From positions 1 to 24,950 of the forward strand of contig DATJHM010000119.1 of assembly GCA_035493895.1 (NCBI GenBank): a DNA stretch of 24,950 bases, written 5' to 3'. The position numbers and the translations under genes were made by a program. Positions 15,525 through 22,507 of this stretch are shown one piece after another. Source of the DNA: DATJHM01 sp035493895 (GTDB lineage: Bacteria > Chloroflexota > Ktedonobacteria > Ktedonobacterales > Ktedonobacteraceae). Below the pieces are notes generated by a model that saw nothing but the letters and a program-made list of their open reading frames with translations, did no database searches and was not told where the DNA came from. Numbering within the stretch: position 1 is the first letter of the stretch; each line of letters opens with the position of its first letter.

Positions 15525-16304
15525 ATGGAGGTTTCACAGGAGAAAAAGCCACAGGGCGAAGAGAAAGTAGTATATCGCGCTGATGATAGGGTGACAGCAT
15601 TTTCAGTACATGGAGGCGTGCAAAACCACAGGCATCGCTACTGGTTGGTTGTCGGGATACTCCTGTGGTTGCTTGCTGTTGCGGGCATGATCGCGCTGTC
15701 GCTCTTCGTCCATGCTCTTCGTCAGCCGTTGCCTTTTGAGCTCAACATAAGTAGAGAGATACAGGCATCGATGACAGTGCCGTGGATTGGAGCGATGTTC
15801 CGGTTTTTGACGTGGATTAACGACCCCTTACCGGATACAGTGACGGTGATTGTCGTTCTGGCCATCTTTGTGGCATTTCGCTGGATTCGCCAGGGGATCT
15901 TCTTCGCGCTCTCCGTCGTGATTGGCAATGGCGTTGATGCCCTTATCGGCGATGTTGTCCAGCGCCCTCGTCCTACGCCCAATCTCATCCATGTCGATAG
16001 TCGGCTCATCTTCAATAGCTTTCCTTCCGGACATAGCTGCCATATGATGGTCTTTTATGGCTTTCTCTTGTTCCTTACCTCGACACGAGCTGTAAGAGAG
16101 TGGCGCTATCACTGGATGGTACTTGTTTTGCAGATATGGGCGTTGCTCAATATTTGCCTGATCGGTATTGCGCGTCTGTGGGAGGGTGAGCACTGGATAC
16201 TCGATGTGCTTGGTGGCTATCTGGATGGTTTGATCTGGGTATCATTCTTCATTTTTCTCTACCTGCTGGTGACGAACAAGACTCAGAACCGAAGGAGAGA
16301 ATAG
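15525..16304 (+). CDS. PAP2-family protein with altered first motif
   Basis: 259-aa membrane protein with several predicted helices. PAP2 motifs are VVQRPRP (RPRP at 147-150), FPSGH (about 167-171) and ARLWEGEHWILD with Arg217, His223 and Asp227. The Lys that normally stands six residues before the RP pair is Gly142, and the Ser of the third motif is Ala. The catalytic His and Asp remain, so activity or specificity may be changed rather than lost. The frame is open to 15171 within the upstream gene; the ATG at 15525, 3 nt after the DUF1206 stop and preceded by a G run, is the plausible start. More distant from the two other PAP2 domains in this window. Confidence 0.88.
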   Translation: MEVSQEKKPQGEEKVVYRADDRVTAFSVHGGVQNHRHRYWLVVGILLWLLAVAGMIALSLFVHALRQPLPFELNISREIQASMTVPWIGAMFRFLTWINDPLPDTVTVIVVLAIFVAFRWIRQGIFFALSVVIGNGVDALIGDVVQRPRPTPNLIHVDSRLIFNSFPSGHSCHMMVFYGFLLFLTSTRAVREWRYHWMVLVLQIWALLNICLIGIARLWEGEHWILDVLGGYLDGLIWVSFFIFLYLLVTNKTQNRRRE

Positions 16305-16389
16305 CCGTATAATCACAAGCGAAAAGTGCTACAATATAGGGAAGCACATCGTAAACCATTAACTCCAACAAAAACTTTCATCCGAGCCA

Positions 16390-16436
16390 CGAATCTCGCA
16401 TGGACCCTTCAGGAATCTCACCGTCCGCCGAATATA
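16390..16436 (+). promoter_or_regulatory. 47-bp conserved upstream block, copy 1
   Basis: Matches 21292-21338 at 40 of 47 positions. It begins CGAATCTCGCATG, has a second AATCTC 22 nt later, and ends CGAATATA, followed by TAAATAAGGAG. The half-helix-periodic direct repeat (two turns) resembles a regulator-binding site; the AT-rich end resembles a -10 region. Most mismatches between copies are transitions. Confidence 0.5.
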
Positions 16437-16452
16437 TAAATAAGGAGCAGTT

Positions 16453-16503
16453 ATGTCGCTCTCTCATCCCTCACAACCCCGATGTCGCTTCATCGAAAAG
16501 TAG
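16453..16503 (+). CDS. Possible 16-residue peptide or leader ORF
   Basis: ATG with AAGGAG 5 nt upstream, encoding MSLSHPSQPRCRFIEK then TAG. It directly follows the conserved 47-bp block, so the block plus this start form a gene-like 5' end. It may be a leader peptide, or the remnant of a gene lost by deletion or insertion. No family is recognised. Confidence 0.25.
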   Translation: MSLSHPSQPRCRFIEK

Positions 16504-16723
16504 GGACACAAAGGAGTCTGGCAGAATTGCGTCCTGGTAAGCTACCAACAGATCGGACCCCGGAGGAGAAGGTGCCCTCGCTGCATGCATTGCTTCTGAG
16601 GACGCGCGACCCCACTGGCTTAGCAGGCTATAGCGGTAACAGAAGGGAGGTCCTTCCCTATTCTCTCGCTTCGAGATCGTGATTCCGATGTAGCTTTCGT
16701 CGCCATAGTGTAGCTACGATGTA

Positions 16724-16942
16724 GGGGTAAAATCCCCATCACATCATAGGCGTCAAGTGAAGCAACCAGATCCCATTGTAGAGGCGGGGTTTATCCCTGC
16801 CGGGGACGGTCACCGACCATCTTCGCCCTGCCAGGTCGCGTCTGGCCGAAGCGTTGGCGGAGATAAACCCCGCCTCTACAACGACGATGGATCGGTTTCT
16901 TCCCTTAACTTGACGCCTATGGGGTAAAATCCCCATCACATC
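16724..16942. mobile_element. MITE-like element: 13-bp TIRs flanked by 22-bp direct repeats
   Basis: The 175-bp core (16746-16920) has perfect 13-bp terminal inverted repeats, ATAGGCGTCAAGT and ACTTGACGCCTAT. It is bounded exactly by perfect 22-bp direct repeats (16724-16745 and 16921-16942), each holding GGGGTAAAATCCCC. Inside, a perfect 20-bp inverted repeat (16776-16795 with 16862-16881) starting TTGTAGAGGCGGGG extends the arms. The centre has a further hairpin, GCCAG (16830-16834) with CTGGC (16842-16846), and a family-type tail (CACCGACCAT). No ORF is present, so movement would need a transposase elsewhere. The TIR-plus-flanking-repeat layout is what a non-autonomous insertion with target duplication would look like, although 22 bp is long for a duplication. 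Confidence 0.7.
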
Positions 16943-17011
16943 CACATTTGTGTAGGAAGTGTAGCCTTTTCCTAAAAATTCTGGTAGCGCGTCACAAATT
17001 CGCATGGCAAA

Positions 17012-17094
17012 CGCAAAGCGGCCCCGAATCGGTTCGAAGGAGATAACAGGTAGGGACCGTGCTTTATGCCGGTCCGCTGTAACGCCATCGATCA
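17012..17094. repeat. 83-bp direct repeat, copy 1
   Basis: Nearly identical to 17114-17196 (same length, about six mismatches, all in the first 40 nt). Contains CGAATCGGTTCG, a palindromic segment, and the hairpin GGACCG (17054-17059) with CGGTCC (17070-17075) around the loop TGCTTTATGC. The hairpin belongs to the GTAG dispersed family. Confidence 0.75.
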
Positions 17095-17113
17095 CGTTCG
17101 AAGGGACATAGCA

Positions 17114-17196
17114 CGCGAAGCGGCCTCGAATCGGTTCGAAGAACATAACAGGTAGGGACCGTGCTTTATGCCGGTCCGCTGTAACGCCATCGATCA
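17114..17196. repeat. 83-bp direct repeat, copy 2
   Basis: Second copy, separated from the first by 19 nt, ending 29 nt before the ATG of the kinase gene. Its hairpin is at 17156-17177. Position so near the start codon suggests that it lies in the promoter or leader of the kinase gene. Confidence 0.75.
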
Positions 17197-17225
17197 ATGA
17201 TTGTAATAAAACAGGGAGTGTTTTG

Positions 17226-18734
17226 ATGAAAAGTAAACGAGCCTCTTTAGTGATTAACCCGCGGGCAGGTCAGAACCTTGCGAAAATCACCGACATCCTT
17301 GCCGTCCTGTCCGCAGCAGGTTGGCAAACCGAGCTTGCCCTCAAAGAGTATGGTGGGCATACCATGACCCTGGCGACGAGCGCTGCTGAGCAGAATCAGG
17401 ATTTCGTGATCGCCTATGGCGGCGATGGCACATTGAATGGCGTCGTAAATGGCGTCATGCACGCGAAGAACCAGCAGAGCATTATCGGGCTCATTCCCGG
17501 CGGTACCGCCAATGTATGGGCAAGTGAGATTGGTATCTCCGATGATCCTGTCAATGCGGCGCTTGCGTTGATCAATAGTGATGTGCACAAAGTAGATGTT
17601 GGACACATCAGCATAGAGGGACGCACTCACTCAGAGGCGTCTCAGGATCAGCACCACCATCAGCCGGGCAAAAAGTCGCGTCAGAGGCAAAAGAAAGCCG
17701 CCACCAAAGTACGACAGCATTTTCTATTAATGGCTGGTCTGGGAATTGACGCAGCTATTATGGCGCATGTCTCGCAGCCGCTTAAATATCACGTTGGTGC
17801 CCTCGCCGTTGGTGTCTCCACGCTCAAAGAATTGCCCGCGCATCGTCCTTTTCCCGTAGAGATACGGACCGGCGATGCGAATCACCCGGTCGTCCTCTGG
17901 AAAGGCGAGGCACTCCAGGTCGTGATAGGCAATACCCGTCTCTATGCCGATATTGTGGAGATGACGCCTGATGCCTACGTTGATGATGGTATGCTGGATG
18001 TGTGCGTAATTACGGCCGGTAATCCACTGACGACGATGCAGCAGATTGTCTCGCTCCTCTTGCGTCACCACCCTGATAATCTGACTGCCGAACGCTTTCA
18101 GGGCGCTCAATTCTCTCTCAGCGTGCCCGCATCAGTCGCTTTGCAGTTGGATGGTAGCGCGGTGAAACTCAAAGAGTATCTCCGTAAATCGGACCAGCAA
18201 ACACTGGCACACGCAGACGAGTCCGCTCAGGCAATGGTAACCTACCGCCTTGCTGCTATTCCACACGCCGTGAATATGGCTGTTCCACGCACGTATCACG
18301 GCCCTTTGTTTGCCGCATCCGCTCCTGCTCACCACCAGCAAACAGAGATAACGCCGCTAAAACCAGAAACAGCTGAGGTGACGGAGCAAAAAGGCGAACA
18401 ACAGACAGATCAGCCGTCTAAGCCAGAGCCGCAGGAAAATCTTGAGCATCTCAAAGCGCTGTTAGAGCAAGGACGAGTGGTGACGGTGGTTGGTGTCAGC
18501 CCAAATCCAGCGGAAAAAGAAATGTATATCGTTGCTGGAAGCGTCACGAAGCCGCTCACTGGTGAAGTTCGGCCCGTTGCGGTACGTATTGGTACCCATA
18601 CACTGCTGCGCAAGCGAACGGGGGAGGATGCTTCTCTGGAGGCGGTATCTGTCTTGCGTGCTGGCGACGTTATCATGGTCGATGGCAAAAAGAGTAAGCG
18701 TGGTGTAATTGTCGCCAGACAGGTCGTAATCTAG
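17226..18734 (+). CDS. Diacylglycerol kinase-like (DAGKc/LCB5) protein with C-terminal extension
   Basis: Lipid or sphingosine-type kinase, 502 aa, much longer than the usual ~300. The N-terminal catalytic domain shows SLVINPRAG (7-15), the nucleotide-binding GGDGT (65-69) and IPGGTANVWASEIG. A His/Lys-rich insert (SQDQHHHQPGKKSRQRQKK) precedes the second lobe (GLGIDAAIMAHVS, DDGMLDVCVI, LQLDGSAV). After about residue 370 comes a polar linker rich in Gln, Glu and Pro, then a roughly 100-residue beta-rich domain (VVTVVGVSPNPAEKEMYIV ... AGDVIMVDGKKSKRGVIVARQ) that I do not recognise; it resembles an OB-like fold only loosely. The ATG follows AGGGAG by 7 nt. The next gene is a second DAGK fused to PAP2. 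Confidence 0.88.
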   Translation: MKSKRASLVINPRAGQNLAKITDILAVLSAAGWQTELALKEYGGHTMTLATSAAEQNQDFVIAYGGDGTLNGVVNGVMHAKNQQSIIGLIPGGTANVWASEIGISDDPVNAALALINSDVHKVDVGHISIEGRTHSEASQDQHHHQPGKKSRQRQKKAATKVRQHFLLMAGLGIDAAIMAHVSQPLKYHVGALAVGVSTLKELPAHRPFPVEIRTGDANHPVVLWKGEALQVVIGNTRLYADIVEMTPDAYVDDGMLDVCVITAGNPLTTMQQIVSLLLRHHPDNLTAERFQGAQFSLSVPASVALQLDGSAVKLKEYLRKSDQQTLAHADESAQAMVTYRLAAIPHAVNMAVPRTYHGPLFAASAPAHHQQTEITPLKPETAEVTEQKGEQQTDQPSKPEPQENLEHLKALLEQGRVVTVVGVSPNPAEKEMYIVAGSVTKPLTGEVRPVAVRIGTHTLLRKRTGEDASLEAVSVLRAGDVIMVDGKKSKRGVIVARQVVI

Positions 18735-18871
18735 CCGCGAATTCTCTTGCTTGCTTGAGAAAAAATGTATCCTGGTTGGTAGCGTTGCGCGTATTCAAAG
18801 TAAAAGGGGCATACCCATTTGTATGATGAGATTTGCCGGCAATAGAGATTTCTGGAGGAGAACTGAAAAAT

Positions 18872-20752
18872 ATGCCCCTGACTTGCGTAAAAAAATATAT
18901 GCGTGTCGCGCTCATTTTTAATCCTGTCGCAGGAACGTCTCTGTTCGCAAAACACAACATACCAGACGAACAGGCCGAAGTAGCTCTATTGCAGATACTT
19001 CATGATCTGGGAATAGAAGCTGACCTGTACTATACAACTTATGAAGATCCTGGCGAGGGTATTGCCAGACAGTTAGCCGCTACACAGACGGACCTGGTAA
19101 TCGTGGCAGGGGGTGATGGTACTATTCACTCTGTTGCGCATGGCCTGCTTGGCAGTGCCAGTGTACTCGGAATCATACCCGCGGGCACGATGAATAATCT
19201 TGCCTATAGCCTGGGTATCCCGGAGGATCTGCAAGAAGCCTGCGAGGTTTTCGTTCATGGCCGAGTATGTGCTATCGATGCCGGACGTATGAATCAGCAT
19301 CCTTTCCTGGAGGTCGCTGGTGCCGGATTAGAGGCCGCGCTCTTTCCAGCCGCAGAAGCGGTGAAAAGCCGTGGCATACTCTCAACTCTCGAAGGGATAC
19401 TCCGTGGCCTCTACACGTTGATCCATTTTCGGCCCCCCCAAATGAGCGTCATTTTTAATAACGAGAGGCCGCGCACGTATCGGGCTATGCAGGTCACTGT
19501 CTGCAATTCGCCGTATTATGGCGCACATCTCAATGTTGCGCCGGGCATTTTTATGAATGATGGCTGGTTGGACGTGGTGCTCTATACCAACTTTAGCAAA
19601 AGCGAATATATCCTGCATGCTCTTTCGATCAGTCAGGGGCGACGACCTTTCACCCCTAAAATTGTGCGTCGCCGTGTGCAATCGCTGCGTATCCATACAA
19701 AAGAAGCCATAGAATTGCAAGCCGATGGAATAGCGCTTGGGACTACTCCACTGGAGATCACTGTCCTACCTGCTGCGTTCAAGGTTCTGGTTCCCAGAAA
19801 ACCTGTGCCTGGACTCCTCACCGAGGAGATGGAGCAGGCGCAACGCGCCATACGAGGAAGAGAAAAAAAGCCTATGTTGAAGCGAAAAGTAATGCCTGAA
19901 GAGATGAACCCCTCACGTCCTTTGCTCTCCCAACCCGCAGAGATGGCACCGGCCGTCTCCGAATTGCTGGAACACAATGTTAAACCTGCTCTCAGTGAAG
20001 CGCAACAGGTTGCGGCGACGACCGCCGTTTCCGGACGCAAGGCCGTTTCTCGCGGCATGATCATTCTGGCTTTCTATTTCTGGGTGCTTTCGGGGGCTAT
20101 TCTTTTCTCATGGATCGCTCGCCGAACACAATTCTTTCCCGGTGATCGCAGCATCACACGAGCCCTCCAGCGTCAGAAGTATCCCTGGCTACGTCGCTTG
20201 ATGGTCGGGATTTCAGAACCAGGCTTTCCGCGCTTCGGCGTCCCACTTGCCGCGGCAATTGCGGGTGCCTTCTGGCTTTTACGTTTCCGCCTGGAAGCCG
20301 TCTTTCTTGTGTTAAGCATGACCTCTAATCTGCTCAATGCGTGTATCAAGAGAGTGATCAAACGTCCACGACCGACGAATGATCTGGTTGCGGTGGCTCG
20401 TGTGATTAATGAGCCCAGCTTTCCCAGCGGCCACGTGATGCACTATATCAATCTCTTCGGTATGCTTACGTATTTCCTGGCTACAAACTGGCGTTCAGGT
20501 CGCTTGCGCAATTTTCTGATCGCTGTTTGCATCTCATTGATTGCGCTGGTTGGCCCTTCGCGTGTCTATCTGGGCGCGCACTGGCCGAGCGATGTCATGG
20601 CGGGTTATGTCTATGGCGGGCTCTGGTTTGGTGGTATGATGGCGTTGTATTTGCGGGTCAAAGCCTGGATACACCCGTTAAAAGGGGAGACGCCAGAGGT
20701 TATGAAACCACTGCAACAGCCAGGCGATGAAGAGAAAGCGCTCAACGATTGA
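18872..20752 (+). CDS. Bifunctional diacylglycerol kinase-PAP2 phosphatase fusion
   Basis: 626 aa. Residues ~10-330 are a DAGKc-type kinase: RVALIFNPVAGTS, GGDGT (80-84), IIPAGTMNNLAYSLGIP, then GAGLEAALFPA and NDGWLDVVLYTNF. A charged linker (~330-390) leads to a PAP2 membrane domain (~395-610) with all motifs: KRVIKRPRP, PSFPSGHVM and GPSRVYLGAHWPSD. One protein thus carries a lipid-kinase and a lipid-phosphatase module, a possible phosphate cycle on the same lipid. The ATG at 18872 has GGAGGAG 11 nt before it; an internal ATG at 18899 (MRVALIFN) is an alternative. Its PAP2 half is clearly paralogous to the 13604 gene. Likely in the same direction and unit as the preceding kinase (137-nt gap) and the following small gene (27-nt gap). 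Confidence 0.9.
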   Translation: MPLTCVKKYMRVALIFNPVAGTSLFAKHNIPDEQAEVALLQILHDLGIEADLYYTTYEDPGEGIARQLAATQTDLVIVAGGDGTIHSVAHGLLGSASVLGIIPAGTMNNLAYSLGIPEDLQEACEVFVHGRVCAIDAGRMNQHPFLEVAGAGLEAALFPAAEAVKSRGILSTLEGILRGLYTLIHFRPPQMSVIFNNERPRTYRAMQVTVCNSPYYGAHLNVAPGIFMNDGWLDVVLYTNFSKSEYILHALSISQGRRPFTPKIVRRRVQSLRIHTKEAIELQADGIALGTTPLEITVLPAAFKVLVPRKPVPGLLTEEMEQAQRAIRGREKKPMLKRKVMPEEMNPSRPLLSQPAEMAPAVSELLEHNVKPALSEAQQVAATTAVSGRKAVSRGMIILAFYFWVLSGAILFSWIARRTQFFPGDRSITRALQRQKYPWLRRLMVGISEPGFPRFGVPLAAAIAGAFWLLRFRLEAVFLVLSMTSNLLNACIKRVIKRPRPTNDLVAVARVINEPSFPSGHVMHYINLFGMLTYFLATNWRSGRLRNFLIAVCISLIALVGPSRVYLGAHWPSDVMAGYVYGGLWFGGMMALYLRVKAWIHPLKGETPEVMKPLQQPGDEEKALND

Positions 20753-20779
20753 ATGCTTTCTCATAGAATAGGGAGAACT

Positions 20780-21214
20780 ATGGAGAAGAAGGACGAGAAA
20801 GACAGACCACGGATTAGCAAGCGGCCTCAGCGGTATCGCTTCTTTCTTAATCCTTATCAGGATGTGCGCTTTAGCAAATGTCCACAGTGTACGAATAAGA
20901 CAGGGCGGCGGAAACTGCCGTTGTTCATTCATATCCCCCCAGATCAACCCGTATTTCTGAATAAGACCTGTCGCTATTGTGCTCATTGTGATCTATTGAT
21001 CGCGCACCGGAACGAGTTAGATAAGCTTGTTAAGCATATTCTTACGATGATTAACTCGGAACTCCCAGGCGATGAGTATCTGGTGGTTGGCACCGTTGAC
21101 CGGCCTGTCTGGAAGCGTATCCGTGAGGAGAACATTCCTCCCCATGAGTGGGTTGAGATGGTATATATCTTTAAAGAAGCGGTCACGTTCACGCCAGTGG
21201 GCGGATGGGGATGA
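20780..21214 (+). CDS. Hypothetical Cys-rich (zinc-ribbon-like) protein
   Basis: 144-aa soluble protein with Cys34 and Cys37 (CPQC) and Cys64, Cys67, Cys70 (CRYCAHC). Two CxxC pairs separated by about 30 residues suggest a zinc ribbon in the first half. The second half (GDEYLVVGTVDRPVWKRIREEN ... VEMVYIFKEAVTFTPVGGW) is not recognised. The start at ATG 20780 follows GGGAG by 4 nt; the open frame extends back to 20753, right after the fusion-gene stop. Close spacing suggests co-transcription with the fusion gene. No function can be given. Confidence 0.7.
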   Translation: MEKKDEKDRPRISKRPQRYRFFLNPYQDVRFSKCPQCTNKTGRRKLPLFIHIPPDQPVFLNKTCRYCAHCDLLIAHRNELDKLVKHILTMINSELPGDEYLVVGTVDRPVWKRIREENIPPHEWVEMVYIFKEAVTFTPVGGWG

Positions 21215-21291
21215 GCGATGCGCTGATGTATCTGGCGAGCGTGTCGGGGAACAATAACAGGCATTGACTCCCACAAAATCATTCCGATGCG

Positions 21292-21338
21292 CGAATCTCG
21301 CATGAACCCTTTAGCAATCTCACCATTTGTCGAATATA
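21292..21338 (+). promoter_or_regulatory. 47-bp conserved upstream block, copy 2
   Basis: Second copy of the block at 16390, 40 of 47 identical, lying 44 nt before the FAD oxidoreductase ATG. Similarity extends weakly upstream (ACTCCCACAAAA). It holds two AATCTC motifs 22 nt apart and ends CGAATATA. Its placement before a well-defined gene supports a promoter/operator role. Confidence 0.5.
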
Positions 21339-21382
21339 GTTTGTATACGGTTGTTTCTTTCAATCCCTGAGGAGGTCGGCCA

Positions 21383-22507
21383 ATGGTTATGCGCACCATT
21401 GTCATAGGCGCAGGCATCATCGGCACATGCACAGCACTGAGACTTGCCCAACAGGGGGCTCAAGTCACTTTAATTGAAGCCGATTTGCCGGGCGATGGCA
21501 CGACTGGCGCATCATTTGCCTGGGTGAATGCCGGGAGCAAGCAACCCCGCGAATATTTCGCGTTGAATGTTGCGGGCATGATAGCTCATCGGCGCTTTAT
21601 GGCTGAGTGGCCCGCAACTCCCTGGCTCATTCCCACGGGGAATCTCGAATGGGGGGATACGCCCGAAGCTCAGGAGCGTCTCATCAAGCGCGTTGAGAGG
21701 CTGCGCGCATGGGACTACTCAGCTTCCCTGCTTTCTCCTCGCCAGGTGGTGAGCACGTTGGAACCTGATCTGCTGCTTGAGCCGACCGTCGAGGCTGTGG
21801 CGTTCTATCCCGAGGAAAGCCATGTCTATCCCCGACTCTTCCTGACCTACCTGTTGCGCGCTGCCCGTACGCTTGGCGTTGAGCTTTCTACGGGGGAGAA
21901 GGTGGTCGATTTTGAGATGCATGGCGATCGCGTCAGCGGAGTCGTGCTGGCGTCGGGAAGCCATCTCAGCGCAGATGTGGTCGTGTGTTGCTGTGGTCGC
22001 TGGACGCAAGAGGTCGTCTCTCTGGCCGGAATGAATCTTCCCCTCATTTCGCCAGAAGAGCCAGTATCGTCGGCTGTTGGCTTGTTGGTCTTATCCTCGG
22101 GAATCTGTGCTGATATCAGGCGCGTCGTGCATGCTCCTGGTATCAATATTCGTCCTGATGGCTCCAGTCGCTTGCTGTTACACAGTGATGAACTCGATCG
22201 TCAGGTCACGCTCCAGACGCAGTTTTCTCCGCCACCGCACGCCGCTGAAGAGGTGCTGAAGCGCGCTGGCAAGGTGGTGAGAAATATGCAGAGTGCGCGC
22301 ATCGAGTCCGCAACGCTCGGCATCCGGCCTATTCCAGCGGATGGCCTCTCCGCAGTGGGCTGGGTCCCGGGCGTCGAGGGGCTGTATGTGATCGTGACGC
22401 ATAGCGGCGTGACCCTCGGACCCGCGCTCGCAGAACTGGCCACCAGCGAGATCCATGGGCAAGAAGAGGCGATCCTGGCACCATTCCGCCCCGATCGCTT
22501 CCGGTAA
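21383..22507 (+). CDS. FAD-dependent oxidoreductase (DAO family, D-amino-acid/glycine oxidase-like)
   Basis: 374 aa. The N-terminal dinucleotide-binding motif is VIGAGIIGTCTALRLA (GxGxxG 9-14) with Glu32 closing the fold, then GDGTTGASFAWVNAG, typical of the DAO superfamily. A late GIRPIPADGLSAVGWVPGVEGLYVIVTHSGVTLGPALAELA is the conserved FAD-binding C-terminal segment. Such enzymes oxidise D-amino acids, glycine, sarcosine or related amines; the substrate is not evident. The ATG has GAGGAGG 7 nt before it. It is preceded by a shared 47-bp upstream block, so it likely has its own promoter. Confidence 0.9.
   Translation: MVMRTIVIGAGIIGTCTALRLAQQGAQVTLIEADLPGDGTTGASFAWVNAGSKQPREYFALNVAGMIAHRRFMAEWPATPWLIPTGNLEWGDTPEAQERLIKRVERLRAWDYSASLLSPRQVVSTLEPDLLLEPTVEAVAFYPEESHVYPRLFLTYLLRAARTLGVELSTGEKVVDFEMHGDRVSGVVLASGSHLSADVVVCCCGRWTQEVVSLAGMNLPLISPEEPVSSAVGLLVLSSGICADIRRVVHAPGINIRPDGSSRLLLHSDELDRQVTLQTQFSPPPHAAEEVLKRAGKVVRNMQSARIESATLGIRPIPADGLSAVGWVPGVEGLYVIVTHSGVTLGPALAELATSEIHGQEEAILAPFRPDRFR

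Larger units (their letters stand above)
16305..16723. other. Gene-poor gap after the DUF1206-PAP2 pair
   Basis: About 420 bases with no convincing gene. It contains the 47-bp block shared with 21292 (at 16390), then a spaced AAGGAG followed by a 16-codon frame. A 66-codon frame at 16482-16682 overlaps it but lacks a ribosome binding site and looks like chance. Near the end GTAGCT/AGCTAC inverted repeats occur around 16690-16720. Confidence 0.5.

Noticed and set aside
16482..16682. 66-codon plus-strand frame
   Set aside because: No ribosome binding site, overlaps a better-started short frame, and product shows no domain.
17012..17196. CRISPR-like repeat-spacer-repeat
   Set aside because: Only two units, 83 bp long with a 19-nt gap and no cas genes; repeat length and spacing do not fit CRISPR.
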